Position numbers and translations under genes: made by a program
The notes under the pieces: model-generated
What the model saw: only the letters and a program-made list of their open reading frames with translations
What the model was told of the DNA's origin: nothing
The model's database searches: none
Shown here: in pieces, positions 43,162-52,759 of the stretch
Layout of the letters: every line of letters begins with the position of its first letter
Numbering within the stretch: the stretch's first letter is position 1
NCBI RefSeq assembly: GCF_000282035.1
Contig: NZ_AKKA01000073.1
Span: forward strand, 62,001-126,000
Source of the DNA: Rhizobium sp. CF122
Lineage (GTDB): Bacteria > Pseudomonadota > Alphaproteobacteria > Rhizobiales > Rhizobiaceae
Direction of reading: 5' to 3'
DNA length: 64,000 bases

Positions 43162-44058
43162 GTGTCGCAAGCCGCTGCCAGTATTGCTGAAACCCCCGCA
43201 TCCAACCGGTTTGCCCTTGCCGCCCTGATCCTCGGCGGTGCGGCGATCGGCGGCTCGCCGATCTTCGTGCGGCTGTCGGAAGTCGGGCCGATGGCAACGG
43301 CCTTCTGGCGGGTGGCGCTGGCCCTGATCCCGATCTTCATCTTCTCGCTTGCCAAGGGCAAGGATGCCGGGCCGAAGCCAGAAAAGCTGTCGGATTATGC
43401 CCTGCTGATCCTGCCTGGCGTCGTCCTTGCCATGGATCTAGCCGCCTGGCACCTCTCCATCACCATGACGTCGGTCGCCAACGCAACGCTGCTCGCCAAT
43501 CTTGCCCCCGTCTTCGTCACGGTGATCGGCTTTCTGTTTTTCGGCGCAGTCGTTACCCGCGTCTTCGTTCTCGGCCTCATGTTGGCGCTGGCCGGCGTGG
43601 TTATCCTAAAGGGCGGCCCCGCAGCGCTTGGCAATGGCGATCTGCGCGGCGATGGCGTGGCGGTGATCGCCGCCGTGTTCTATGCGGGTTACATCCTGGC
43701 GATCGGCAAGCTCCGCAGCCGCTTCGATACGGTCCGGATCATGCTCTGGAGCACCGCATCGGCCGCTGTCTGCATCTTTCCGTTAGGCTTCTTCTACGAA
43801 GGCCATATGCTGCCGCCCACGGCCTATGGTTGGGCAATCGTCTTCGGTCTCGCCTTTGTCAGTCATGCCGGCGGGCAGGTGGCCATCGCTTACGCGCTTG
43901 CCTATCTTCCGGCAGCTTTCTCCTCGCTGACACTGCTGCTGCAGCCGGTCGTGGCGGCGATCCTCGCCTGGGTGCTGCTCAGCGAGCCGATCGGCCCAAC
44001 GCAGGCGATCGGCGGCATTGTGGTGCTCGCCGGGATTTTGGTTGCCCGGCGAGGCTGA
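43162..44058 (+). CDS. EamA/DMT-family transporter
   Basis: 298 residues with ten membrane helices and the repeated EamA module (LAALILGGAAIGGSPIFVRL at the start of the first, and RGDGVAVIAAVFYAGYILAIGKL at the start of the second). It is a drug/metabolite transporter, most likely an exporter of an amino acid or metabolite. The first codon is GTG 43162. It ends 6 bases before the end of the pyruvyl transferase gene, tail to tail. Confidence 0.88.
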   Translation: MSQAAASIAETPASNRFALAALILGGAAIGGSPIFVRLSEVGPMATAFWRVALALIPIFIFSLAKGKDAGPKPEKLSDYALLILPGVVLAMDLAAWHLSITMTSVANATLLANLAPVFVTVIGFLFFGAVVTRVFVLGLMLALAGVVILKGGPAALGNGDLRGDGVAVIAAVFYAGYILAIGKLRSRFDTVRIMLWSTASAAVCIFPLGFFYEGHMLPPTAYGWAIVFGLAFVSHAGGQVAIAYALAYLPAAFSSLTLLLQPVVAAILAWVLLSEPIGPTQAIGGIVVLAGILVARRG

Positions 44059-44064
44059 TTTCAA

Positions 44065-45084
44065 TCAGGCGACCGCGGCCGGGGCGACCCGACGCGCATC
44101 GAGAATGGCAAGCGCCTCGTCGACCGTCGAGGCAAGCTCTGCCTTGTCGCTGTTGCAGGTACCCCACGCCTCGATGAAGCTGCTCGTCTTGCCGTAGCTA
44201 TTGTCGAGAACGCAATGGTCGGCACCCAGAAGCACGCACATGATATGGCCGTGCATGCGGTCGGTGATGACTTGGCGCGCGGAGCTCAGCAGGGCCACGC
44301 CGCGGTCGAAGCGCTGTTGCGCCCGCTCGCGATAGGCAAGCTCGGTCATCCGCGCGCGACCGCCGATACGACCGGTCAGCAGCCCCTTCAAGATTGCGGC
44401 ATGCTTTGTCTGGCGCTGGAAATCGGCAGGCTCATCGGGCCAGTCCGATTTCACCGTGCCCGGACGCAATGTTGCAGCGGTCAGGTCTTGTGCGGCGCCG
44501 ACCTCCTGGTCTTCACGGAGATTGAGCAGCAGCTCATGCTGCGGCGCCGGGCGAGTGACCGGACCGATGCAGAAAGCCATATCAGGGCAAAGGCGTGTTT
44601 CGCATGGGAACCAGCGCTGGGCGAATTCCAGGCTTCGCTGGTCGCGGACGAGAAGCGTGAACTGGCCGTGGCGCTCGATCGCCCGCGCAGTGCTGTCGAT
44701 GTTGGCCTGCTCCTTGAAGTGGATGGTCTGCGGCATCTGCACGATCGGTCGGCCCTTGTGCTTGTTGAGCAGACCTTCGCGGAACTGGCGGTAGCCGGCC
44801 CAGATGTCGCCGAAATTGCCGCCACCGTGGAGAAAGATGCGGCCGCTACCGATTGCGCCAAGCATCCGGCCTTCGTCGTAGGTCGGGATTTCGGTCACAT
44901 AGGTTGGCCGCGTGCGTTTGCGGTCGAAATAGGCAAGTTCACCGAGCCAGATGGCGCTGTCGCCGATGTTGTAATGATTCGGAAAGTCGAGAAGCGCAAA
45001 ACGCTCCGACGGATCAAAGAGATCGGAAAGGCAATTGGCGATCACGCCCTGAAGGCGGTTGATGATCGTAATATTGGATTCCAT
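44065..45084 (-). CDS. Polysaccharide pyruvyl transferase family protein
   Basis: 339 residues of the PF04230 family: FPNHYNIGDSAIWLGELAYF, GSGRIFLHGGGNFGDIWAGYRQFR, and the later DRMHGHIMCVLLGADHCVLDNSYGK. It transfers pyruvate to a sugar of an exported polysaccharide (like ExoV in succinoglycan) or is a related non-pyruvylating member. An excellent AAGGAG precedes ATG 45084. It is the last gene of a three-gene operon after a GT2 and a flippase. Confidence 0.9.
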   Translation of the reverse strand: MESNITIINRLQGVIANCLSDLFDPSERFALLDFPNHYNIGDSAIWLGELAYFDRKRTRPTYVTEIPTYDEGRMLGAIGSGRIFLHGGGNFGDIWAGYRQFREGLLNKHKGRPIVQMPQTIHFKEQANIDSTARAIERHGQFTLLVRDQRSLEFAQRWFPCETRLCPDMAFCIGPVTRPAPQHELLLNLREDQEVGAAQDLTAATLRPGTVKSDWPDEPADFQRQTKHAAILKGLLTGRIGGRARMTELAYRERAQQRFDRGVALLSSARQVITDRMHGHIMCVLLGADHCVLDNSYGKTSSFIEAWGTCNSDKAELASTVDEALAILDARRVAPAAVA

Positions 45085-45125
45085 TAAATGCTCCTTGTTT
45101 ACGGACAAGAGGTCCATGCAAGCGG

Positions 45126-46616
45126 CTATGCTTCGGCCTGTTTGCGGAATGGGTTGAGGGACATGGCAAGCGCGATGTAGGGGCGGATGACCGAGCGGCC
45201 GAAGATCGGCAGGAAGGCAAGGTAAATCGCTCCGCCGAGACCGATGCTAAGGCCGAGCGCCAGCCAGCGGTTGTGAACGTGCGCCAGGATGACGGGATGC
45301 GCAAACCAGACGCAGACGGCCATGAGCGCCGCGCCGCAGAAGGGCAGGGCGACGGCCTTCAGCGTGCTCTTTGCGTCGATATGCGCGTATCGCGCCAGCA
45401 CATATTGCTGATAGGGCATCGTCAGCCAGGCACGCAATGTGTAGCCCGCCGCAACAGCGACAACGCCATAGGGGACGAGCAGCCAGGTGAGGATCAGCGT
45501 CGTCACCAGCTGTAGGGCTGCGACGGAAAGGATCGATTCCGCCCGGTTGACCGCAGAAAGCGCCGACGAGGCAAAGAAGTTCATGACGAAGGGAACCGAC
45601 ATCAGCACGAGCACGGTGGCGATATCGCCCGCATTGCCCCACTTGTCGCCGAAGAGCAGGGCGATCATGTCGTTCGACAGAGCGCCGAAGCCGAGCAACA
45701 GCGGGATGGTTCCGAGCGCCGCTGCGCCGACGATCTTGTTATAGGCGCTGCGGAAGGCGGTGTGATCGTTCTGCAGGCGCGACAGCGTGACGAGCGATAC
45801 GCTGCCGATCGGCGCAAGCACCGCCTGGCCGATCAGCTCGATCAGCCGCCAGGCAATGCGATAGCGGCCGACTTCAACCGGGCCGAACCAGCGCGAAATG
45901 AAGATATCCTGCACGCGGGCAAGCAGCATCCACATCAGCTGGGTGACGACGAGGCTGATGCTGAAGAGGAAGACGGAGCGGAACATCGAGACGTTGAAGC
46001 GGAACTTCGGCATCCAGGGATAGTAGAACCACCCGAGCAGGACGGTCACGGCGGCGTTGACCGCGGTCTGCGCGACGAGCGCCCAGACACCCCAGCCGAG
46101 AAAGGCGCAGACGACGGCGGTGACGCCGGAGAGCAGGCTGGCGGCGATCGCCTGACCGGCGAGGCTCTTGTGGCCGAATTCACGGGCGAGGCGGGCATTG
46201 TGGATGACCGCCAGAGAGGAAATCGGAAGCAGCGGCGCGAGCCAGCGAAGGATGCCTGATACCGACGGGTCGCGCACTAGATCGCCGTAGTAGGGCGCAA
46301 AGAAGAACACCAGCGAAGCAACGATGCCGCTGAATGCGATCGTCGCCCAGAAGGCCGTGTCGGCTAGCTCCTCGTCGAGATCGAGCTGGCGCGTGACTGC
46401 ATCGCCGAGGCCCGCATAGGCAAGCACGCGGCCGATTTCCACAAACAGACTTGCAAGCGCAAAGGTACCGAAGTCGCCGGGGCCGAGAATGCGCGCAAGG
46501 ATGACGAAGATCACAAAGGTTGCGATCGTGCTCCAGGCCACGCGGATGACCGACCACAGGACGGAGAGCGCGGTTTTCTTCTTAAGCTCGGCGTGGGCAA
46601 TTGCCGTATCGGCCAT
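45126..46616 (-). CDS. Oligosaccharide flippase (Wzx/ExoT-like)
   Basis: 496 residues with about 14 membrane helices of the Polysacc_synt/MATE fold. The N-terminal ALSVLWSVIRVAWSTIATFVIFVILARILGPGDFG is typical of the LPS O-antigen transporter group. It moves lipid-linked oligosaccharide across the inner membrane. It lies between the GT2 gene (68 bases upstream) and the pyruvyl transferase gene (41 bases downstream). Confidence 0.9.
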   Translation of the reverse strand: MADTAIAHAELKKKTALSVLWSVIRVAWSTIATFVIFVILARILGPGDFGTFALASLFVEIGRVLAYAGLGDAVTRQLDLDEELADTAFWATIAFSGIVASLVFFFAPYYGDLVRDPSVSGILRWLAPLLPISSLAVIHNARLAREFGHKSLAGQAIAASLLSGVTAVVCAFLGWGVWALVAQTAVNAAVTVLLGWFYYPWMPKFRFNVSMFRSVFLFSISLVVTQLMWMLLARVQDIFISRWFGPVEVGRYRIAWRLIELIGQAVLAPIGSVSLVTLSRLQNDHTAFRSAYNKIVGAAALGTIPLLLGFGALSNDMIALLFGDKWGNAGDIATVLVLMSVPFVMNFFASSALSAVNRAESILSVAALQLVTTLILTWLLVPYGVVAVAAGYTLRAWLTMPYQQYVLARYAHIDAKSTLKAVALPFCGAALMAVCVWFAHPVILAHVHNRWLALGLSIGLGGAIYLAFLPIFGRSVIRPYIALAMSLNPFRKQAEA

Positions 46617-46684
46617 GCATTATCCAATCGAATTTGGCTCGCGAAGGTTCGCGCGTTGATTCTGCTGGCGGCGAGGCGAGCGCC

Positions 46685-47602
46685 TCAGGCGGGCTGCTTT
46701 GCCTTTGGAGCCCGCCAGTAGGCGAGCATGCCGGTAAGGTTGTCACGAAGCTGGCTGCGGTAAGTCAGGCCAAGTTCCTCGTTGAGTTTTCGGCGCCCCA
46801 TGGCTTCCATGACCGCCTGGCGGATTTCCCAGCGCAGCATGCCGCGCATGTTTGAGCGGCGATCGAAGAGATATTTGGCGTATAGCGCTCCGTTGCCGAA
46901 GGCATAGCCGGTTTGGAGGCGCTTGATGTCCGCGAGCTCGCGACGCCCATGGAAGTGTTTGACGGCAAAATCCGGCAGATATTCGACACGCACACCGGCA
47001 TTGAAGGCTCGATGCACATAATCGGTGTCCTCGCCGGAGCGGAACGGCGACCCAGCCCCGAAGCGAGTATCGAAGAGGCCGATCTTCTCGACCAGCGCAT
47101 AGGGAAACGCCATGTTGGCGCCATGAACGAAGCCGCCGGCATGCAGGTCGCTGGTCAGTACCGCAGGTTCCATTTCAGGCTTGATCGTCACCGGCAGGTC
47201 GCGTGTATCGCCAAGCTCGATCCGCCCGCCGCGCATGACCATCTCCGTATCCGAGCTGAAAAGCGCCGCAAGCGTGCTGAAATAGTCGGGGAAGATCTCG
47301 CAATCGTCGTCGGTAAAGGCGAGGATGCGGCCTCTCGCGGCGTTCAGGCCCGTGTTGCGGGCGACAGCAAGGCCCGGCTTCGCTTCATAGATCAAGTTGG
47401 TCTTGATTGGAGCGGTCGACGCCCACCGACGCACGACTTCCGACGTCTCGTCCGTGGATCCATTATCCACGAAGACGAGTTCAAGTCTCAGATAGTCTGC
47501 CTGGCGGGTGGCAACAGAAACGGCATCCAGGCAGTTCGTCAGTCCATAGGCTCGATTTCTCGACGAGATGATCAGGCTGATGTCCACGGGTCGAGGAGGC
47601 AT
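46685..47602 (-). CDS. Family 2 glycosyltransferase
   Basis: 305 residues of GT-A fold: SLIISSRNRAYGL, VFVDNGSTDETSEVV, PGLAVARNTGLNAARG and the acidic metal/donor motif ILAFTDDDCEIFPDY. It is likely to add one sugar to a lipid-linked repeat unit. First gene of the flippase/pyruvyl transferase operon, transcribed from the AT-rich region upstream. The ATG at 47602 has only a modest ribosome site (GGGGAAATTGA). Confidence 0.9.
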   Translation of the reverse strand: MPPRPVDISLIISSRNRAYGLTNCLDAVSVATRQADYLRLELVFVDNGSTDETSEVVRRWASTAPIKTNLIYEAKPGLAVARNTGLNAARGRILAFTDDDCEIFPDYFSTLAALFSSDTEMVMRGGRIELGDTRDLPVTIKPEMEPAVLTSDLHAGGFVHGANMAFPYALVEKIGLFDTRFGAGSPFRSGEDTDYVHRAFNAGVRVEYLPDFAVKHFHGRRELADIKRLQTGYAFGNGALYAKYLFDRRSNMRGMLRWEIRQAVMEAMGRRKLNEELGLTYRSQLRDNLTGMLAYWRAPKAKQPA

Positions 47603-48270
47603 TCAATTTCCCCTTCTGCGATCGATGTCGAAGCGAGGATAGGGCTGGGACCCCGCTTCGGCAAGGAGCATTTTGCGCTGCAGCAAAATAGAACAGATGG
47701 AGCAGTTCGCAGACGAATGTGGTAATTTCTTGCCGTCTGTAGAGAATAAGATAATCTAAATATAGATGTAAAAGATAAATCTTAAAATCTGTGGATATTG
47801 CAAGTCGCAATAATTCTCAAAAACTCATAATTGTATGAAAAATAATATACATAGGGTGAAAATAGAGTTTTGTTATGTAATTGAAGCGACGGTTATTGTA
47901 TAAAATTCTTAGTTTGATTTAAAAAATACTTTTGCAATATGTGTCTGCAATAGATGATGCGAGCGGCTCTAGATCCCCGGAGAAACGAGCGTCAGATTTT
48001 TCCTGAATTAGAAATAACCGAAATGCGCCGGTGCGCCGGGATCACTGTTCAAACGCGGCACGAAGCAGAAGAGTGCAACCGCCGGGAACCAGAGATATTT
48101 GTTCGCTATCGTTCAGCGAGAATTGACGGAGGCTTGCTCGCGCTTTCTTTCAGTCGTTGCTTCCGGACAATGCGAGAGGGCGGAATTGCCGGCGGTTCCG
48201 CGCGCGACGTACCTGAGGAAAGGGCTCGCTGCGCCTGAGACGGCGTGCCGGCGCTGCGAGCCCGTCCATG
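47603..48270. other. AT-rich intergenic region
   Basis: No supported gene. In 47761-47940 only 43 of 180 bases are G or C, in a genome where nearby genes are far richer. This is a likely promoter and silencer region for the polysaccharide operon. A short GC-richer open frame near 47954-48238 lacks a ribosome site and family features. Confidence 0.6.
48222..48263 (-). terminator. Terminator-like hairpin after the dioxygenase-hydrolase gene
   Basis: GGGCTCGCTGCGCC and GGCGCTGCGAGCCC form a 14-bp stem with one T-T mismatch. On the minus strand it lies after the stop codon of the fusion gene and is followed by TTTCCTC. Confidence 0.55.
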
Positions 48271-49827
48271 TTAGTTGCTCTGCTGTGACAGCCATTTCTG
48301 GATGATCGGAATGTCTGCGTCGCCGAGGTCGTGTCCGCCGGAGATGACGTCCGAATCGACGGTCGCTCCCGATTGCTTCAGTCGCGCTTCGAGCTCGCTG
48401 GCATACTTGCCGTAAGCATCCGTCTTGCCGCTGATGACCAGAAGATCCGTACCCTTGAGATCGGCGTGTGGAAACGTCTTCAGGACCGGCATGGAGCGCA
48501 ACAGAACCGCTTTGTGTACCAGATTCGGATGCAGATAGAGAAGCGAGTTGAGCAAGTTCGCACCATTGGAATAGCCGACATAGACGATCTTCTTCGGATC
48601 CAGGCCATATGATGACACGGCGCCCTCGATGAAGGTGGCGAAGGCTTCGGCTTCGCTCTTGATGTCGTCCTGGTCGAAGGAGAACGGCGTGATGCGCTTA
48701 TACCAGCGCGGAATGCCCTCCTCGGTCGCCCGTCCGCGCACGCCAAGCAGTGTGGCTCGCGGGGCCGCCTCGTGCAGCAGGGGCATCAGTGTCGTCTCGT
48801 TGCCGCCCGAGCCGTGCAACAGGACGAAGACACTGCCGTCGGGGTCTGGCGGCGTATAGAAGCGGTGGACGAAGGGCAGATCGCGATAATTGATACGGGG
48901 CTCGCCGGGCATCGAAAACTGCGGAAGCACGACCTTCAGATCCTTGAGATCGGTGATCGGGTCCTTGGGAACGAAAAGCTTGGTGCCAAGCGTGGCCTGC
49001 GGCTCGTCAACCGTCATGCCGGGCTTGTCGGTCGCCAGTTCGATCAGCGTTCCGCCCGGCTCGCGGGCATAGAGCGATTCGAAGTATTTGCGATCGTGCA
49101 GGTTCGTCGCCGACGCGCCGCTCTCCTTCAACGCATCATGCACTTTGTGAAGTTGCTCTTCGCTGGTGGCACGGAACGCGACGTGGTCGGCAGTCCCAGG
49201 ACCCGGAGCGCCGGACCAGAAGCCCTGCGCATTGCGGATGTCGACGATATCGCCCGATTCTGACACAAGCCGATCGATGTTGCCGCGGTTGGCCTGGAAA
49301 CGGTAGCCGAAATGGCGCTCCACGAAGTCGCGGCTTTCGGCCGGCGTTTCCGTCAGCATGGTAACGCCGCGCACGCGCTGAACGGCGTGCTCCACCGGCA
49401 CGCCCGCGCCATCCCAAACGGCCGAAGATTTCAGATCGCGGGCTCCTGCGAGCTTGACGATGATGTTGTCGGGATCCTTCAGGCGCAGGACCGGTTCACC
49501 AAACTCATCGGCCGGACCTTCCGAGCGAAGCCCGAAACTCATACAGCGGGTCAGCCAATAACCGATGCTGGCTGGGTCGATGGCAAGCGACAGTTCACCG
49601 ATCTGGCTGTGGCCGACGCGCCCGGGTGATCCGTCTTCCCATACCAGGAAGGTCACCAGGGAACCGGGGCTGCCTTTGGCGTCTCCGTAAAAGAGATGAA
49701 GTTGTGTGGCGTCTTCGAAACCGGCTGTCTGCTTGACCAGCCGCATGCCGAGAAATCCCGCGTAGAAATCCACGTTTGCCTGGACCTTTCGGGTGATAAG
49801 GGTCACGTGATGAATGCCTGATACCAT
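48271..49827 (-). CDS. Fusion of a VOC ring-cleaving dioxygenase with an alpha/beta hydrolase
   Basis: 518 residues. Residues 1-310 are a two-module VOC dioxygenase: SGIHHVTLITRKVQANVDFY starts module 1, EHAVQRVRGVTMLTETP starts module 2, and AREPGGTLIELATD carries the third metal ligand. Residues about 320-518 are a phospholipase/carboxylesterase-type hydrolase: FVLLHGSGGNET, the nucleophile VGYSNGANLLNSLL, LVISGKTDAY with the aspartate, and GGHDLGD with the histidine. In Bacillus the two enzymes are separate (MhqO-type dioxygenase and MhqD hydrolase, induced by hydroquinones). The fused enzyme probably cleaves a quinone/catechol-like compound. ATG 49827 matches the VOC start. Confidence 0.88.
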   Translation of the reverse strand: MVSGIHHVTLITRKVQANVDFYAGFLGMRLVKQTAGFEDATQLHLFYGDAKGSPGSLVTFLVWEDGSPGRVGHSQIGELSLAIDPASIGYWLTRCMSFGLRSEGPADEFGEPVLRLKDPDNIIVKLAGARDLKSSAVWDGAGVPVEHAVQRVRGVTMLTETPAESRDFVERHFGYRFQANRGNIDRLVSESGDIVDIRNAQGFWSGAPGPGTADHVAFRATSEEQLHKVHDALKESGASATNLHDRKYFESLYAREPGGTLIELATDKPGMTVDEPQATLGTKLFVPKDPITDLKDLKVVLPQFSMPGEPRINYRDLPFVHRFYTPPDPDGSVFVLLHGSGGNETTLMPLLHEAAPRATLLGVRGRATEEGIPRWYKRITPFSFDQDDIKSEAEAFATFIEGAVSSYGLDPKKIVYVGYSNGANLLNSLLYLHPNLVHKAVLLRSMPVLKTFPHADLKGTDLLVISGKTDAYGKYASELEARLKQSGATVDSDVISGGHDLGDADIPIIQKWLSQQSN

Positions 49828-50056
49828 TGAGCACAGTCCGGATGGCTTGGAGGGCGATGTAAACGCCAGAATCAGTGCGATTATAAACGTCATGGCGTCA
49901 TAATTGGAGTTTGCCTTGAAGGTTCCGCCTAAAGAATTAGGCTATCTCCACGCGGCTGCAAATCCAAACTGTCCAGTGCGTCCAGAACCTCGGGGAATCG
50001 CTGGAGGGTCGGCGGCTTGTTCATGTAGGCGCTTGCACCGAGACTCTTGGCGCGCT

Positions 50057-50086
50057 GAGGGCGCCGGCTTTGCAACCGGCGCCCTC
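50057..50086. terminator. Strong bidirectional hairpin downstream of secDF
   Basis: GAGGGCGCCGG and CCGGCGCCCTC form a perfect 11-bp GC-rich stem with an 8-base loop, 25 bases after the secDF stop. The T-rich tail (ATTTCGTTT) is on the plus-strand side, so termination of secDF on the minus strand may rely on the stem. Confidence 0.6.
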
Positions 50087-50111
50087 ATTTCGTTTCACTT
50101 CAGCACGGTAT

Positions 50112-52667
50112 TTAGCCAACGGTCTTGCGCGGCTGGCCTTCTTCCGGGGGGATGATCTCCGCCGCGGTGTCTGTCGCAGCGACAGCCTTGCCGTGGCGAC
50201 GGCGCCAGTCGCCGAGGAAAAGCAGGATCGGCGCTGCGATGAAGACCGACGAAGCACCGGCAACAAGAATGCCGAAGACCATCGGAACAGCGAAGCTTTC
50301 GACCGCGCTGCCGCCCCAGATCGCCATCGGCAGCAGGGCCAGGAACGCCGTCGCGTTGGTGTAGAGGCTTCGTGCCAGCGTCTCATTGATCGACCGGTCG
50401 ATCAGCTCGCGCAGCGGCATCGACTTGTAGAGCCGCATGTTTTCGCGCATGCGGTCATAGACGACGACCTTGTCGTTCACCGAATAGCCAACCAGCGTCA
50501 GGATGGCGGCGATAGCGGTCAGGTTGAAGTCGAGGCCGGTCAGCGCAAAGAAGCCGATCGCCTTGGTCACGTCGAGGATCAGCGTGACGATGGCGCCCAC
50601 AGCGAATGGCCACTCGAAGCGCCACCAGATGTAGAACAGCATCGCCAGGCTGGCGATGACGACCGACAGGATGCCGGCCCAGGCCAGCTCGCCGCTGACC
50701 TTCGGACCGATGACGTCTGTGCCGGTCACGGTTGCCGACGGGTCGATCTTGATGATCTCCGCCTTCAGCTTCTCGACGGCTGCTGTCTGGGCTTCTTCAC
50801 CGCCATCCTGCCTCTGCGCGCGCACCGCCATGGTGTTGTTGTCGCCGTAGGATTGGAGCGAGACTTCGCCGAGGCCGAGGCTGTTCAAGCCCTCGCGGAA
50901 GCGACCGAGATCACTGGCCTCCTGCGTCTTCACAGACATCTGGATGCCGCCGCGGAAGTCGACGCCGTAGTTGAGGCCGGGATGGATGAAGAGAATGACC
51001 GAGGCAATCGACAGAAGCGCCGAGACCGTCACGCCGAAAAAGCGAGCCTTCATGAACTGGATGTGGCGGCCGTAAGGGTTGAACATCATCGGTATCAGGG
51101 GCCTGATGTTCAGAACCTTCAGCTTATGACGGCGCGTGATCTCGATCATCGTCACCCGAACGAACGCGACTGACGTGAACATCGAGATGATGAGGCCAAG
51201 CGCCATGGTCACGGCAAAGCCGCGGACCGGACCAGTGCCGAACCAGAACAGGATCGCCGCTGCGATCAGCGCCGTCATGTTGCCGTCGATAATAGTCGAA
51301 TAGGCGCGGCGGAAGCCGGTGTCGATCGCGGCGAAGGCGCTCTTGCCCTTGCGCGTTTCTTCGCGGATGCGCTCGTTGATGAGAACGTTCGCGTCAACCG
51401 CAAGACCGATACCGAGGACGACACCGGCGATACCGGGCAGCGTCAACGTCGCTCCGACAAGCGTGAGCGCAGAGAAGGTTAAGATGGTGTGGATGAGCAG
51501 CGCGAAGTTCGCGAGGAAGCCCCAGGTGCCATACAGGATGAAGATGAAGGCTGCGACCAGCGCAAAGCCGACGATGCCGGAGTAGATACCCATGCGGATA
51601 GCGTCCGCACCAAGGTCGGCACCGACGGTGCGTTCCTCGATGACGGTGAGTTTGGCAGGCAGGGCACCGGCGCGAAGCATGGCGGCAAGCGTGGTTGCGC
51701 TGTCAGCCGAGAAGTTGCCGGAGATTTGACCGGAGCCGCCGGTGATCGGTTCACGGATGACAGGTGCGCTCAGAACCTTGTCGTCGAGAACGATGGCGAA
51801 GGGATTGCCGACGTTCTGGCGGGTGATGTCTGCGAAGCGGGTTGCGCCGGCGCTGTCGAAGCGGAAGCTGACGACCGGCTCATGCGTGTTTGGATCGAAG
51901 CTGACGCGGGCATCCGAGAGGCGGTCGCCGGAGATCTCGACGCGATCGAGAACTGGATAGCTGTTGCCCTCCTCGTCCTTCAGCATCGTCACGCCCGGTC
52001 CAGGCTGGTTGTTCGGGGCGAGCATGTGGAAGGACATCTTCGCCGTCGAGCCGAGAAGCTGGCGAAGACGGGACGGATCCTGTGCGCCAGGAAGCTGCAC
52101 CAGCACGCGGTTTCCGCCGATACGCTGGATTGTCGGTTCTGCAACGCCCACTTGGTCGACGCGCTGCCGAATGACTTCAAGGCTCTGCTGGACCGCAGAA
52201 TCGACGTTGCTGGCGATGCCGGCCGGCGAGAAGGCGACGATGATGTTACCGCCATTTGTTGTCACCGAGAGATCGGACTGGCCGGCGCTGAGGCCGGTGG
52301 CAATCGCGTTGCCGAGGGTCTTCAGCTGCGTGACGGCTTCGTCGCTCTGCGCCGGATCGGTCAACGTGACGACGATCTGGTTCTGGTTGCGAACGATCGA
52401 CTTCGTCTGGATATTCTTCTCACGAAGCACGCGACGGGCGTCCTGCAGGAGCGATTGCAGACGCTCACGGGTCAGGTCCGCTTCGTCGACTTCGAGAACA
52501 AGGTGCGAGCCACCGCGAAGGTCGAGACCGAGCGAAACTCGGTTGTGTGGCAACCACGAAGGCAAGCGGTCGAGCGTCGACTGCGGCAGTGCGTTCGGCA
52601 AAGCGATGAGAATGCCGAGGAAAATGATCACCGAATAGGTGAACACCAGCCATGGTGAATTACGCAT
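50112..52667 (-). CDS. secDF: Fused protein translocase subunit SecDF
   Basis: 851 residues combining SecD and SecF. N-terminal SecD: signal-anchor helix VFTYSVIIFLGILIALP, then LGLDLRGGSHLVLEVD, the P1 domain, and a membrane block (GVVLGIGLAVDANVLINERIREE). The SecF half starts near residue 540, with the helix VSALLSIASVILFIHPGLNYGVDFRGG and a second transmembrane block (GYSVNDKVVVYDRMRENMRLY). It uses the proton gradient to complete protein export. Fusion of D and F is common in alphaproteobacteria and Gram-positives. Confidence 0.96.
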   Translation of the reverse strand: MRNSPWLVFTYSVIIFLGILIALPNALPQSTLDRLPSWLPHNRVSLGLDLRGGSHLVLEVDEADLTRERLQSLLQDARRVLREKNIQTKSIVRNQNQIVVTLTDPAQSDEAVTQLKTLGNAIATGLSAGQSDLSVTTNGGNIIVAFSPAGIASNVDSAVQQSLEVIRQRVDQVGVAEPTIQRIGGNRVLVQLPGAQDPSRLRQLLGSTAKMSFHMLAPNNQPGPGVTMLKDEEGNSYPVLDRVEISGDRLSDARVSFDPNTHEPVVSFRFDSAGATRFADITRQNVGNPFAIVLDDKVLSAPVIREPITGGSGQISGNFSADSATTLAAMLRAGALPAKLTVIEERTVGADLGADAIRMGIYSGIVGFALVAAFIFILYGTWGFLANFALLIHTILTFSALTLVGATLTLPGIAGVVLGIGLAVDANVLINERIREETRKGKSAFAAIDTGFRRAYSTIIDGNMTALIAAAILFWFGTGPVRGFAVTMALGLIISMFTSVAFVRVTMIEITRRHKLKVLNIRPLIPMMFNPYGRHIQFMKARFFGVTVSALLSIASVILFIHPGLNYGVDFRGGIQMSVKTQEASDLGRFREGLNSLGLGEVSLQSYGDNNTMAVRAQRQDGGEEAQTAAVEKLKAEIIKIDPSATVTGTDVIGPKVSGELAWAGILSVVIASLAMLFYIWWRFEWPFAVGAIVTLILDVTKAIGFFALTGLDFNLTAIAAILTLVGYSVNDKVVVYDRMRENMRLYKSMPLRELIDRSINETLARSLYTNATAFLALLPMAIWGGSAVESFAVPMVFGILVAGASSVFIAAPILLFLGDWRRRHGKAVAATDTAAEIIPPEEGQPRKTVG

Positions 52668-52759
52668 GTTGTTGTTTATCCTTGATAACGCTTGAGCCTG
52701 CGCTCCTCGCGCAGGTGGCGTGTCTTAAAAGCAATGGAAAGCGCCGGATTGGCGTGCAT

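Noticed and set aside
47954..48238. 94-codon plus-strand frame in the intergenic region after the AT-rich stretch
   Set aside because: Arg/Glu/Cys-rich shadow-like composition, no ribosome site; part of it is a terminator stem.
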